A stretch of 39,880 bases of DNA. It comes from DATKDU01 sp035512595. Its GTDB lineage: Bacteria; Planctomycetota; Planctomycetia; Pirellulales; Pirellulaceae. Positions 27,681 to 35,068 of the stretch are shown piece after piece. The first letter of the stretch is position 1; the number at the start of each line of letters is the position of its first letter. The DNA is taken from positions 1-39,880 of the forward strand of contig DATKDU010000045.1 in assembly GCA_035512595.1 (NCBI GenBank). The letters run 5' to 3'. A model generated the notes under the pieces. The model was not told where the DNA came from. It was given only the letters and a program-made list of their open reading frames with translations, and did not search any database. Position numbers and translations under genes: made by a program.

Positions 27681-28937
27681 TTAGTCCACGATCGTGGTCC
27701 TTGTGGGCAATGTGACCTCCTCGAGCTCCAGCGACTCATCGTAGTGACCCAGGCCGCCGCCTTTCACCGAGAGGGTCTTGCCCACCACAGCGCCGTAAAA
27801 ATCGCCGCCGGCGTTGAGGGTTACGTCCGTATTGGGTGCGTAAACGACCCCATAGAACGTGGTGTCGCTGGTGATGTTGGCTTTCCCGCCGGTCATGTAG
27901 AACTCGAGGTTCGACGCCAGCATCGTGGTATTGACCAGGTACGCGTTGCCGGCCAACGTGAAGTCGTCGGTGATATAGATGTTCGTGTTCCCGGTGATCA
28001 TCAGCGTGGCGCCCGCGTTGATGGTCGCCTTGCGGAAGTAGTAGTCCCCCGGCGGCATCTCCACAATGTCCCCCGAGTGGAGGACGAAATCCCCTTGCTT
28101 GTCCACCGGGCTCACCCAACGGTCGCCGTTGGTGCTGCTGCGCAAGACCTTCGGGAGGTTCGCGTTGTTGTTGTAGAGGGCCGCTTGCGTGGCATCGACC
28201 GGCGGCATGTTGAGCGGCTTGATGCGGTTGCCGATCCTTCCGAGGACCGTGCCGCCGCCGTTGAGGATCACTTCATCGTTCGCCAGGTCCGGCCCCGCCG
28301 TGGCATCGCCGCTGACGACGGCGCTGCCGCTGACGGTGATGTCCCCATCGCTGCATACGCTGCCGCGCTTGTTCGCCGTGGTCGAATCATAGGGCCCATC
28401 GACGGAGTCGTAGCTGTCGGCGCCGGGAGTGCCGTCCACTGCCACCCACTCGATTCCGACGAACGGTCCGCACAGCGACCGGTCCGAGTACCCGATCGCT
28501 TTGACGGTCATGTCGGTGGAGTTCCGATTGACCACCTGGCCGAAAAAGAGATTGATGGGATTGCCGCGGGCGGCGGTGCGGCTGACCGTCACCTGCACCG
28601 CGTTGGTGGGACGGTTGGTCGGCGCGGGGCTGGTAAACGTGCCGTTGCGGCGGCTCCACCAGCCGAACACAAAGTCTTCAGAGCTCAGGGTGGTGGCGAT
28701 GCTGGTGTTGTTGTCCTGCGCCGTGGCGATCCCGGCGTCCATCGCGGCCAATTGGTTCGGCAACTTGGCGGCCGCCGCCAGGGCCACCGCATCGGCCGTG
28801 CGCTGAAGCTCGGTGTGGGCATGGGCGATGTATCCCACGTCCACAGCCAGCGCGACCAGCGCCAGCAGGCAGGTCAATAGGGCGCCGGAGAGGACGATGA
28901 TGTTCCCCCGGCGCGGTTTGTGGGTCGTGCGTTTCAT
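27681..28937 (-). CDS. TadG-like exported protein with beta-solenoid C-terminus, copy B
   Basis: 418 aa, ATG at 28937 with AGGAG 8 nt upstream. The N-terminus RRGNIIVLSGALLTCLLALV, followed by ALAVDVGY, matches the TadG/TadE-like pilin-type segment, with a conserved TELQRTADAVALAAA. The middle contains SLCGPFVGIEW and SVCSDGDITVSG, whose cysteines may pair. From about residue 205 the sequence has short beta repeats typical of a solenoid (ATLMITGNTNIYITDDF, TFYGVVYAPNTDV, DFYGAVVGKTL) and ends HYDESLELE...TTIVD. It is the same length as the upstream paralogue and aligns with it end to end. Probably surface exposed and involved in adhesion or pilus assembly. Confidence 0.82.
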   Translation of the reverse strand: MKRTTHKPRRGNIIVLSGALLTCLLALVALAVDVGYIAHAHTELQRTADAVALAAAAKLPNQLAAMDAGIATAQDNNTSIATTLSSEDFVFGWWSRRNGTFTSPAPTNRPTNAVQVTVSRTAARGNPINLFFGQVVNRNSTDMTVKAIGYSDRSLCGPFVGIEWVAVDGTPGADSYDSVDGPYDSTTANKRGSVCSDGDITVSGSAVVSGDATAGPDLANDEVILNGGGTVLGRIGNRIKPLNMPPVDATQAALYNNNANLPKVLRSSTNGDRWVSPVDKQGDFVLHSGDIVEMPPGDYYFRKATINAGATLMITGNTNIYITDDFTLAGNAYLVNTTMLASNLEFYMTGGKANITSDTTFYGVVYAPNTDVTLNAGGDFYGAVVGKTLSVKGGGLGHYDESLELEEVTLPTRTTIVD

Positions 28938-29075
28938 GGTGCGAACTCCTGTAGCGGATTCTGGGCGATGATCGGAGGAGTTCCTGCCGCCGGCCCGGCT
29001 GGCAGAAAAGCATCATCGGGATTCTGGCGACGAACGTCGCCGGGTGGTGAATAGGGTTGGTAAAGGTGAATGAAG
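28938..29075. other. Spacer between the two TadG-like paralogues
   Basis: A 138-bp gap with an AGGAG SD for copy B near its left end. I see no clear promoter or terminator; the two genes may be cotranscribed. Confidence 0.3.
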
Positions 29076-30332
29076 CTAATCCACGAGCGTCGTACGGTTC
29101 GGGGGATCGATGGCTTCCAGGTTGAGTGATTCGTCGTAGTGCGCCTGGCCGGTGCCGGTCACCTTGAGGGTCCGGCCCACGACGGCGCCGAAATAATCGG
29201 CCGAGCCGGATATTGTCACGTCGCTGTCGGGCGCGTAAATCACCCCGTAAAAGGCGTTGTCGCTGGTGACATTGACCGTCCCCCCTGTCGAATAGAGCTG
29301 GAGGTTCTGGGCCGATCCCGTGTTGTTGTTGACGAGCGCCAGGCCGCCGCGGTAGATCTTCCCAGTGACGTAGATAATCGTTTCGCCGGTGATGTTCAGC
29401 GTTGCCCCGCCCTGCAGTGTGAAGTTGTTGAAATAGTACGTCCCCGGCGGTATCGTATACACTTCACCGGCCCGCAGTTCGAAATTCCCGAAGTTGTCGA
29501 GTGCCGCGTGCCAGTGGTAACCCAGCCCCAGGTCGTTGGCGCGCCATACCTTCGGCAGCGAATCGTTGTCGTTGTAGACCGAGACGTAGCTGGTATCGAC
29601 GGACGGATAATCAAGCGGCCGCGTCCGCTCCCCCAGGTAGCCGGTAACCGTGGCGTCGCCGCCGTTGACGGTGATGCTGTCCCCCTCTCCGTACGTCGCA
29701 TTTCCGTCGATGTAGGCGTCGCCGCCAATCGTGATGTTCCCGTCGCTGCAAATGCTGCCGTTGTCGTAGGCGGTGAGCGGGTCGTACAACCCCTCCACCG
29801 AATCGTAGCTGTCGGTAGTGATCGTCCCCGGCGCATCGAGCGATTGAATGCCCACAAACGCGCCGCACAGCCCGCGGTCGTTCCAGGCGATGGCCGTGAT
29901 GGTCATGTCGGTGCTGCTCTTGCCCAGCACGCGCCCGTAGAACAGGTCGAGCGGATTGCCGGTGGCGGTCGTGCGGTTGATCGTGACCCGCACGGCATTG
30001 GTTTTGCGACTGGCCGGGGTTGGCGTCGTGAACGTGGAGGTGTTCCGGTTCCACCAGCCATATTCGAAATTCGAGCTGGTCAGTGTGGGGCTGATCGCGG
30101 AACTGTTGTTCGTCGAGGTGGCGATCCCCATGGAAGTGGCCGCCGCGGTGTCCGGCAGCTCCGTCGCCGCCGCCAAGACGACGGCATCGGCGGTCCGCTG
30201 GAGCTCGGTGCGAGCGTGGGCGATGTAGCCCAGGTCCACGGCAAAGGCCACCATCCCCATCATCATGGCCAGCAGCGTGGCGGACAAAATGGCGATGTTT
30301 CCCAGGCGGCGATTCGGCAGGTTGCGTTTCAT
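29076..30332 (-). CDS. TadG-like exported protein with beta-solenoid C-terminus, copy A
   Basis: 418 aa, ATG at 30332 without an obvious SD. It shares the N-terminal pilin-like segment (RRLGNIAILSATLLAMMMGM, then VAFAVDLGY), the TELQRTADAVVLAAAT motif, the LCGAFVGIQ and SICSDGNITIGG pair, and the solenoid with YYFNNFTLQGGATLNITG, FYGVIYAPDSDVTISG and YFGAVVGRTLKV. It ends HYDESLNLE...RTTLVD as in copy B. It is a tandem duplicate with diverged middle parts. It lies 61 bp after the TadE-like gene. In Tad systems TadE/TadG are pseudopilins, but the other Tad genes (ATPase, prepilin peptidase) are not in this window. Confidence 0.82.
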   Translation of the reverse strand: MKRNLPNRRLGNIAILSATLLAMMMGMVAFAVDLGYIAHARTELQRTADAVVLAAATELPDTAAATSMGIATSTNNSSAISPTLTSSNFEYGWWNRNTSTFTTPTPASRKTNAVRVTINRTTATGNPLDLFYGRVLGKSSTDMTITAIAWNDRGLCGAFVGIQSLDAPGTITTDSYDSVEGLYDPLTAYDNGSICSDGNITIGGDAYIDGNATYGEGDSITVNGGDATVTGYLGERTRPLDYPSVDTSYVSVYNDNDSLPKVWRANDLGLGYHWHAALDNFGNFELRAGEVYTIPPGTYYFNNFTLQGGATLNITGETIIYVTGKIYRGGLALVNNNTGSAQNLQLYSTGGTVNVTSDNAFYGVIYAPDSDVTISGSADYFGAVVGRTLKVTGTGQAHYDESLNLEAIDPPNRTTLVD

Positions 30333-30360
30333 GGTGGGTAGGTCGCGAGCAAGGTGGGTG

Positions 30361-30389
30361 AAAAGGCAGCCGGGCGTTTGCCGGCCCGG
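30361..30389 (-). terminator. Hairpin with T-tract after TadE-like gene
   Basis: On the minus strand CCGGGC and GCCCGG form a 6-bp GC stem with an 8-nt loop (30370-30389), followed by TGCCTTTT. It lies directly downstream of the TadE-like stop and could attenuate transcription into the TadG-like genes. Confidence 0.35.
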
Positions 30390-30393
30390 TGGT

Positions 30394-30846
30394 TTATTCG
30401 GGGCGTTCGATGCGCATCAGCGACTGGGCCTCCATGACGGAGCCTTGGATGACCCAGGTCGGCACCAGCCAGCTCACGTCGCTGTACGGCACCGTGGCGC
30501 GGACGGTGATCGGGTCCTGGAATCCCAGCCGGGCCAGGTCGGGCTGTGTGGTCTTGTTGGGCCAGGTGATCGTCACGTCCGCACCGGCAATCGAGTTCGC
30601 CGCCAGGCGGCTCTTGACCAGGTCCACCACGGCGGTTTCGCTGGCGTTCTCCAGGATCGCGCGGCGCGCTCCCTGGCGGCAGCATTCCCCCATGATCTGC
30701 TGGAGCATGACCAGCCGGCCGATCTCGAAGATGGCGAACACGAACATGAAGAACACGGTCGCCACGATGGCGAACTCGACGGCCGCCGCACCGCGGCGCT
30801 GTTTGCCGCGGCGGCCAGCGGCGCTGGGGATCAGGTTGGTACTCAC
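30394..30846 (-). CDS. TadE-like pilus assembly protein
   Basis: 150 aa from the GTG at 30846, which has GGAGAG about 6 nt upstream; another GTG ten codons earlier (30876) is possible. A basic N-terminus (GRRGKQRRG) is followed by the TadE signature AAAVEFAIVATVFFMFVFAI and FEIGRLVM, a single transmembrane helix with the conserved Glu. The rest is a soluble domain containing VRATVPYSDVSWLVP. TadE proteins are minor pseudopilins processed by a TadV-type peptidase. It leads the TadG-like pair. Confidence 0.85.
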   Translation of the reverse strand: MSTNLIPSAAGRRGKQRRGAAAVEFAIVATVFFMFVFAIFEIGRLVMLQQIMGECCRQGARRAILENASETAVVDLVKSRLAANSIAGADVTITWPNKTTQPDLARLGFQDPITVRATVPYSDVSWLVPTWVIQGSVMEAQSLMRIERPE

Positions 30847-31039
30847 GGAGGGCTCTCCATTCAAAGGACTTCTCACTTCCCATTGGCAAAACCGGCGGCG
30901 GCAAGCTGGCCGGCGCCAGCGCTTCCCCCGCCAATGAAACGGATAGGTCAGATTCTGCCGGCAGTCAAATCATGCCAGGTCGCGTGTGGCAGAAAGGCAA
31001 CGGCCAGTCGGAGCAATCCGCCGAGTTGGAATAGGCGAA

Positions 31040-31720
31040 ATGCCCAGTCAACATCCCAGCCCGGATGGGCAGCACGTAGTAGAGTTAGGCGGCACCTTCG
31101 TTCGAGGTGCGCTCCTTGCCATCTTCGCATCTACGTCCTTCGTCAAAGGGCTGCTGCACATGTTCTCGCTTCTCAAGCCACAGCAATGGTCGGCCCTGGG
31201 GACCCACGGCCTGATTCAGATCAACACTACGTACGTGACCGCGAGGAAGCCTGTCCATTCGGTGCTGCTGAGGATTGCGGCCCTGTTTGTGATGTTGGCC
31301 GTGGCGACGGCTCTCATCACGGCGCCGCTGGCGCTCGTGATGCCGGCCTGGAAGGCCACGGTTGCGATGATCGGGATCGTGCTGATCTACCTCGGCGTGT
31401 CGTTCTTCGTCCGCCCGCAAGCGGACAGCGAAAGGCGGGGCTGGCAAGCGGGCGCGACGCGGCCTGATGTCGTCAGCTTCCACGGCCTGCTCGTGATACT
31501 CCACTGGCTCTTGGCGCCCGGGCGATTCGCGGCGGAGACCGTGCTGGACTCGTGCGTGCTGTTGGGACTGGTCAATGGTGCGGAATTAAGAGATGGCGCT
31601 GTGGCGGACGCAGCCGCGGCAGCGCCCGCAGTGGAAGCTTCCATCTACTCTCTCTCGGCGCGAACCCCAGAGCAGCCCCTCGATGGGCTCACGAAAACGC
31701 CTGGCCACGGGGATCAATGA
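31040..31720 (+). CDS. Hypothetical membrane protein
   Basis: 226 aa from the ATG at 31040, preceded by GGAATAGGCGAA; the frame is open 18 codons further upstream. The N-terminus (MPSQHPSPDGQHVVELGGTF) is followed by an amphipathic stretch (FVRGALLAIFASTSFVKGL), a conserved-looking QINTTYVTARKPVHSVLLRI, and two membrane helices at about 86-108 and 111-128 (ALFVMLAVATALITAPLALV, KATVAMIGIVLIYLGVSFFV). The C-terminal 80 residues are Ala-rich and probably disordered. No family is recognised. It converges on the M3 peptidase gene with about 20 bp between stops. Confidence 0.55.
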   Translation: MPSQHPSPDGQHVVELGGTFVRGALLAIFASTSFVKGLLHMFSLLKPQQWSALGTHGLIQINTTYVTARKPVHSVLLRIAALFVMLAVATALITAPLALVMPAWKATVAMIGIVLIYLGVSFFVRPQADSERRGWQAGATRPDVVSFHGLLVILHWLLAPGRFAAETVLDSCVLLGLVNGAELRDGAVADAAAAAPAVEASIYSLSARTPEQPLDGLTKTPGHGDQ

Positions 31721-31741
31721 CCGTGCCTGATCTGGGTTGAG

Positions 31742-33424
31742 TCAAAGCGTGGCCAGCACTCCACGGGCTTGCTCGGCCACGTCCGCCAGGCAGCCGCGCT
31801 CAAAGGGGCTCTTGAGCCCCGCACTCTTGGCCAGCTCTTGGAACGGCCCTTCTCCGCCGCGGCGGCAGAGCGCGTGATAGGCGGCCAGCGTCCCTTCGGA
31901 ATCGCGCCGCGAGCGGACCCAGAGCTGAAGTGCGCAGGTCTGTGCCAGCGTGTAGTCGATGTAATAGAACGGGCTCAGGTAGATGTGCCGCTGGAACTGC
32001 CAGAACCCGCCGGAGGGCAGGTGGGGCAGATCGCCGTAATCGCGCCACGGCAGGTACATCCGCTCCATCTCCTGCCACATGGCGTGCCGCTCTTCGGGCG
32101 TCGCTTCCGGCCGCTCGTAAACCAGGTGCTGGAAGTGGTCCACCGCCACGCCGTAGGGGATAAAAAGCAGCCCCTGCGTCAAGTGAATGCGGCGGAACCG
32201 GTCGGCATCGGCCGCAAAGAATTTCTCCATGTGCGGCCAGGTCAAAAACTCCAGCCCCATCGAGTGGATCTCGCACGATTCGTACGTCGGCCAGAGGTAG
32301 TCGAGCAGCGGCTGGTTGCGGCTGCAGTAGCCCTGGTAGGCGTGCCCCATCTCATGGGTGAAGACCTCGACGTCGTGCTTGGTGCCGTTGAAGTTTGCGA
32401 AGATGAACGGCAGGCCGACGGTGGGAAACGCGGTGCAGAATCCGCCGGGGCTTTTGCGCTCGCGATTCTTGAGGTCCATCAGCCGGGCATCCTGCATCAG
32501 GCGGAAGAAGCCGCCCAGTTCAGGCCCCATGGCGTCGAACATTTCGGTCGCCCGCTCGATCATCCAGTCGTGATCGCCGTGCGGGGCCGGATTGCCGCGC
32601 TCGTCGTGGAGCGAGTCGTCCCAGAACATCAGCTTGTCGAGCCCGAGTGTCGCCGCCTGCTGCCGCCGCAGCTCCACCGTCAGCGGCACCAGATGCTCGC
32701 GGACTTCGCCCCGGAACTGCTCCACGTCCCCTTGCGAGTAATCGACCCGCTTCATCCGCTTGTAGCCCAGGCCGATGTAGTTGTCGTACTTGAGCGTGCG
32801 GGCCATCGAATGCCGCAGCCGCACCAAATCGGAGAAGATGCGGTCGAGCTGCGGGCGATTGTCGGCATACCACTGCCAGCGAACCTGCTCCCCGTCGTGC
32901 CGCGTCTGGCGATCGGGATGCTCGCGATACTTGACGATGCTCGACAGGTTGTGCTTCTCGCCGCGGAAGGTCAGCGCGGCCGAAGCGGTCAGCTCGCTGT
33001 ACTCCGCCTGGAGCTTGGCTTCCTCGACGAGCTGCTGCTCGATGGCCGGATCGAAGGCCATCACGTCGGCTTCCCACAGGGCGAAGGCCTGGCGGCCGAG
33101 CTTCTGCTCAAGCTCCTGCCGCAGCGGGCTGGCCAGCAGCTTGCGCTTGATGCGGACTTCCAGGTCGGTCAGCTTAGGGGCCAGCTCGTCGCGGTATTCG
33201 CGGGCCTTTTTGAACTCCTCGTTTCCGGTGTCCTGATTGAACCGCAAATCGACGAGTGCCGACCAGGTCTCGAGCTGCCGCCGCAGATCGTCCCAGCGGC
33301 GAATGGCTGCGGCTGCCCCCTCGGCTGCGGCCGCGGCATCGAGTGCCGACTCGATCTGGCGGCACTGGGCCGCGACGTCGCTGTACTGCGGGGTGGGAAC
33401 GCGAAGGTCGTCGATGGTTTGCAT
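31742..33424 (-). CDS. M3 family metallopeptidase (oligoendopeptidase F-like)
   Basis: 560 aa, ATG at 33424. A long helical N-terminus (PepF/M3-type) precedes the catalytic zinc motif HEMGH (His357, Glu358, His361) in FTHEMGHAYQGY. The third ligand is Glu385 in YESCEIHSMGLEF. No signal peptide is present, so it is cytoplasmic and probably trims small peptides. The length fits the oligoendopeptidase F-like group. Immediately upstream of the ATG there is no SD: this position is taken by a TGAACCC heptamer repeat that ends 7 bp before the start. Translation may therefore depend on coupling to the four-helix bundle gene upstream. Confidence 0.92.
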   Translation of the reverse strand: MQTIDDLRVPTPQYSDVAAQCRQIESALDAAAAAEGAAAAIRRWDDLRRQLETWSALVDLRFNQDTGNEEFKKAREYRDELAPKLTDLEVRIKRKLLASPLRQELEQKLGRQAFALWEADVMAFDPAIEQQLVEEAKLQAEYSELTASAALTFRGEKHNLSSIVKYREHPDRQTRHDGEQVRWQWYADNRPQLDRIFSDLVRLRHSMARTLKYDNYIGLGYKRMKRVDYSQGDVEQFRGEVREHLVPLTVELRRQQAATLGLDKLMFWDDSLHDERGNPAPHGDHDWMIERATEMFDAMGPELGGFFRLMQDARLMDLKNRERKSPGGFCTAFPTVGLPFIFANFNGTKHDVEVFTHEMGHAYQGYCSRNQPLLDYLWPTYESCEIHSMGLEFLTWPHMEKFFAADADRFRRIHLTQGLLFIPYGVAVDHFQHLVYERPEATPEERHAMWQEMERMYLPWRDYGDLPHLPSGGFWQFQRHIYLSPFYYIDYTLAQTCALQLWVRSRRDSEGTLAAYHALCRRGGEGPFQELAKSAGLKSPFERGCLADVAEQARGVLATL

Positions 33425-33430
33425 TGCTTA

Positions 33431-33453
33431 GAGTTCAGGGTTCAGGGTTCAGG
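33431..33453. repeat. Heptamer repeat, left copy (GGGTTCA)
   Basis: Three tandem copies of a GGGTTCA/GTTCAGG heptamer on the plus strand. They cover the stop of the four-helix bundle gene, whose C-terminal PEP residues are encoded by it, and the leader of the M3 gene. The element is the inverse of the array at 33904-33938. Confidence 0.85.
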
Positions 33454-33840
33454 AAAGCGGCGCTGCGATTCGTCGAGCTGGCGCTCGAGGGTCTTTTCAA
33501 GGCCATTGAGCATGCGCACGCACTCTTCGTACCGGTCGCGAATGGCCTCGAACGCTTGCTGCGTGATATATCGCTTCCGCAGGGCAATATAGACGTGATG
33601 CACCGTCTCGAGCGCCTCACCACGAGCCCGATTCACTCCTTCGATTTTATTCTTGACGTGCCGATCGCTGTGCTTCTCCGCCAGGTTCGCGGGGGAACTG
33701 TTCGAGGAACGCCGCGCCTGCGACGCTAATTCATATCGCTCCTCGGCTGGCCATGTGTGCGACAAGTCACACACTTCCAAGTGAAGGTCGCACAGCCGTT
33801 GATAAACAATCAAGTCTTCGACGCGAAAAAAGCCTGCCAT
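33442..33840 (-). CDS. Four-helix bundle protein (23S rRNA-intervening sequence family)
   Basis: 132 aa, ATG at 33840 with an excellent GGAGG SD. The family pattern is clear: FRVEDLIVYQRLCDLHLEV near the start, TWPAEERYELASQARRSSNS in the second helix, and SPANLAEKH in place of the usual S...NIAEG. Members were first seen as proteins encoded in intervening sequences of 23S rRNA genes; they form pentameric four-helix bundles of unknown function and often occur alone. Here the gene is enclosed by inverted TGAACCC heptamer arrays (33431-33453 and 33904-33938), and its last codons derive from one array. This suggests the unit moved or was captured as a whole. Confidence 0.9.
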   Translation of the reverse strand: MAGFFRVEDLIVYQRLCDLHLEVCDLSHTWPAEERYELASQARRSSNSSPANLAEKHSDRHVKNKIEGVNRARGEALETVHHVYIALRKRYITQQAFEAIRDRYEECVRMLNGLEKTLERQLDESQRRFPEP

Positions 33841-33903
33841 ACGAAACCTCCAAAAAAAACGAGGAAAGAGACCGAAACCTTATTTCCCCAATTGATTTTC
33901 TCC

Positions 33904-33938
33904 TGAACCCTGAACCCTGAACCCTGAACCCTGAACCC
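33904..33938. repeat. Heptamer tandem repeat, right copy (TGAACCC x5)
   Basis: Five perfect tandem copies of TGAACCC on the plus strand. They lie 64 bp upstream of the four-helix bundle start and 20 bp before the acyl-CoA dehydrogenase-like start. This array is complementary to the copies at 33431-33453. Confidence 0.9.
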
Positions 33939-33945
33939 TTCCGCG

Positions 33946-33951
33946 TATAAT
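33946..33951 (+). promoter_or_regulatory. Candidate -10 element placed for a leaderless transcript
   Basis: TATAAT occurs 7 bp before the ATG at 33959. Transcription starting 6-8 bp downstream of this hexamer would begin at or next to the start codon. There is no SD. No good -35 is visible because the TGAACCC array occupies that position. Confidence 0.35.
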
Positions 33952-33958
33952 ACCGGCG

Positions 33959-35050
33959 ATGAGTACCAGTCGCATCCAGAGTCCTGACGATCCGGCGCTT
34001 GCCGAATTGTGTGCAGAGCTGGCGCGATTAGCGCCCGAGTTGGACGTGCCGGGGGCCTGGCCGGCGCAGCAGCTCGATCTCTGTGGACAGGCCGGCGTGT
34101 TTGAATGGTTTGTGCCGCGCGAGGCTGGCGGACAAGGATGGAGCGAAACCGACGTCGTCCGCGGCTACTTGGCGCTCAGCCAGGCCTGCCTGACCACGAC
34201 ATTCGTAATCACCCAGCGGGCTGGTGCAGCGAGCCGGATTGCCGTCGGCGAGAGCGAGTGGGCGAAGGAGACGCTGCTGCCCGACTTGCTCGCCGGGCGG
34301 ACGTTCGCCACCGTCGGCATTTCCCACCTGACGACCAGCCGGCAGCATCTGGCCCAGCCGGTGCTCCGTGCCGAGGAATCGAGCGGCGGCTTTCTGCTCG
34401 ACGGCTATTCCCCCTGGGTCACCGGCGGTGAGTTTGCCCAGCACGTGGTGATCGGGGCGACACTTCCTGACGGCCGGCAGATTCTCATCGCGATGCCGAC
34501 CGGTTTGCCGGGAGTGAAGGCACCGCCGTCGCCGGAGCTGGTCGCGCTGTCGGCCAGCCATACCGGCCGCGTCCTGTGCGAGCGGGTCTTCGTCGATCGC
34601 CAGTGGCTGCTGGCCGGCCCGAAGCACGACGTGATGAAGCAAGGGCTGGGCGCCAAAACCGGCGGGCTGCAAACTTCCACGCTGGCGGTCGGCCTGACGC
34701 GGGCGGCCGTCAAGTTTCTAATCGACGAGTCGCAGCGCCGGGACGATCTGGCCGATCCGGCCGCGGCACTGCACAGCGAACTGACGTACCTCGAGCACGC
34801 CTTGCTGGCACTGGCCGGAGGAGAAACCTGCGAAGGCTGGTCGGCCAATGATGTCCGCACGCAGGCCAACAGCCTCGTCCTGCGCGCCACGCAGTCAGCA
34901 CTCGCCGCCGCCAAAGGGGCGGGCTTCGTCGCCGGCCATCCGGTCGGCCGCTGGTGCCGCGAGGCGCTCTTCTTTCTCGTCTGGAGCTGCCCGCAGGGAG
35001 TGCTCAACGCCAACCTGTGCGAGCTGGCGGGAATCGACGCGGATGCCTGA
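33959..35050 (+). CDS. Acyl-CoA dehydrogenase-like flavoprotein
   Basis: 363 aa, ATG at 33959. The layout is that of acyl-CoA dehydrogenases: a helical N-terminal domain with AGVFEWFVPREAGGQGW and YLALSQACLTTTFVIT, a beta middle domain with FATVGISHLTTSR and GFLLDGYSPWVTGGEFAQHVVIGA, and a shorter helical C-terminal domain ending RWCREALFFLVWSCPQGVLN. The usual catalytic Glu in the C-terminal helix is not recognisable, and the protein is somewhat shorter than the 380-400 aa norm. It may be a non-canonical member or act on another substrate. It converges on the MMPL exporter gene (18 bp). Confidence 0.8.
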   Translation: MSTSRIQSPDDPALAELCAELARLAPELDVPGAWPAQQLDLCGQAGVFEWFVPREAGGQGWSETDVVRGYLALSQACLTTTFVITQRAGAASRIAVGESEWAKETLLPDLLAGRTFATVGISHLTTSRQHLAQPVLRAEESSGGFLLDGYSPWVTGGEFAQHVVIGATLPDGRQILIAMPTGLPGVKAPPSPELVALSASHTGRVLCERVFVDRQWLLAGPKHDVMKQGLGAKTGGLQTSTLAVGLTRAAVKFLIDESQRRDDLADPAAALHSELTYLEHALLALAGGETCEGWSANDVRTQANSLVLRATQSALAAAKGAGFVAGHPVGRWCREALFFLVWSCPQGVLNANLCELAGIDADA

Positions 35051-35068
35051 ACGGCGTGGTCCGCAGCG

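Noticed and set aside
27606..30341. 400-424-codon plus-strand frames opposite the TadG-like genes
   Set aside because: Antisense shadows; both follow the duplication of the real minus-strand genes.
31769..33592. 607-codon plus-strand frame opposite the M3 peptidase
   Set aside because: No domain; the opposite strand carries HEMGH and the full M3 pattern.
33904..33938. CRISPR or telomere-like array
   Set aside because: Seven-base units without spacers; neither CRISPR repeats nor cas genes are present.
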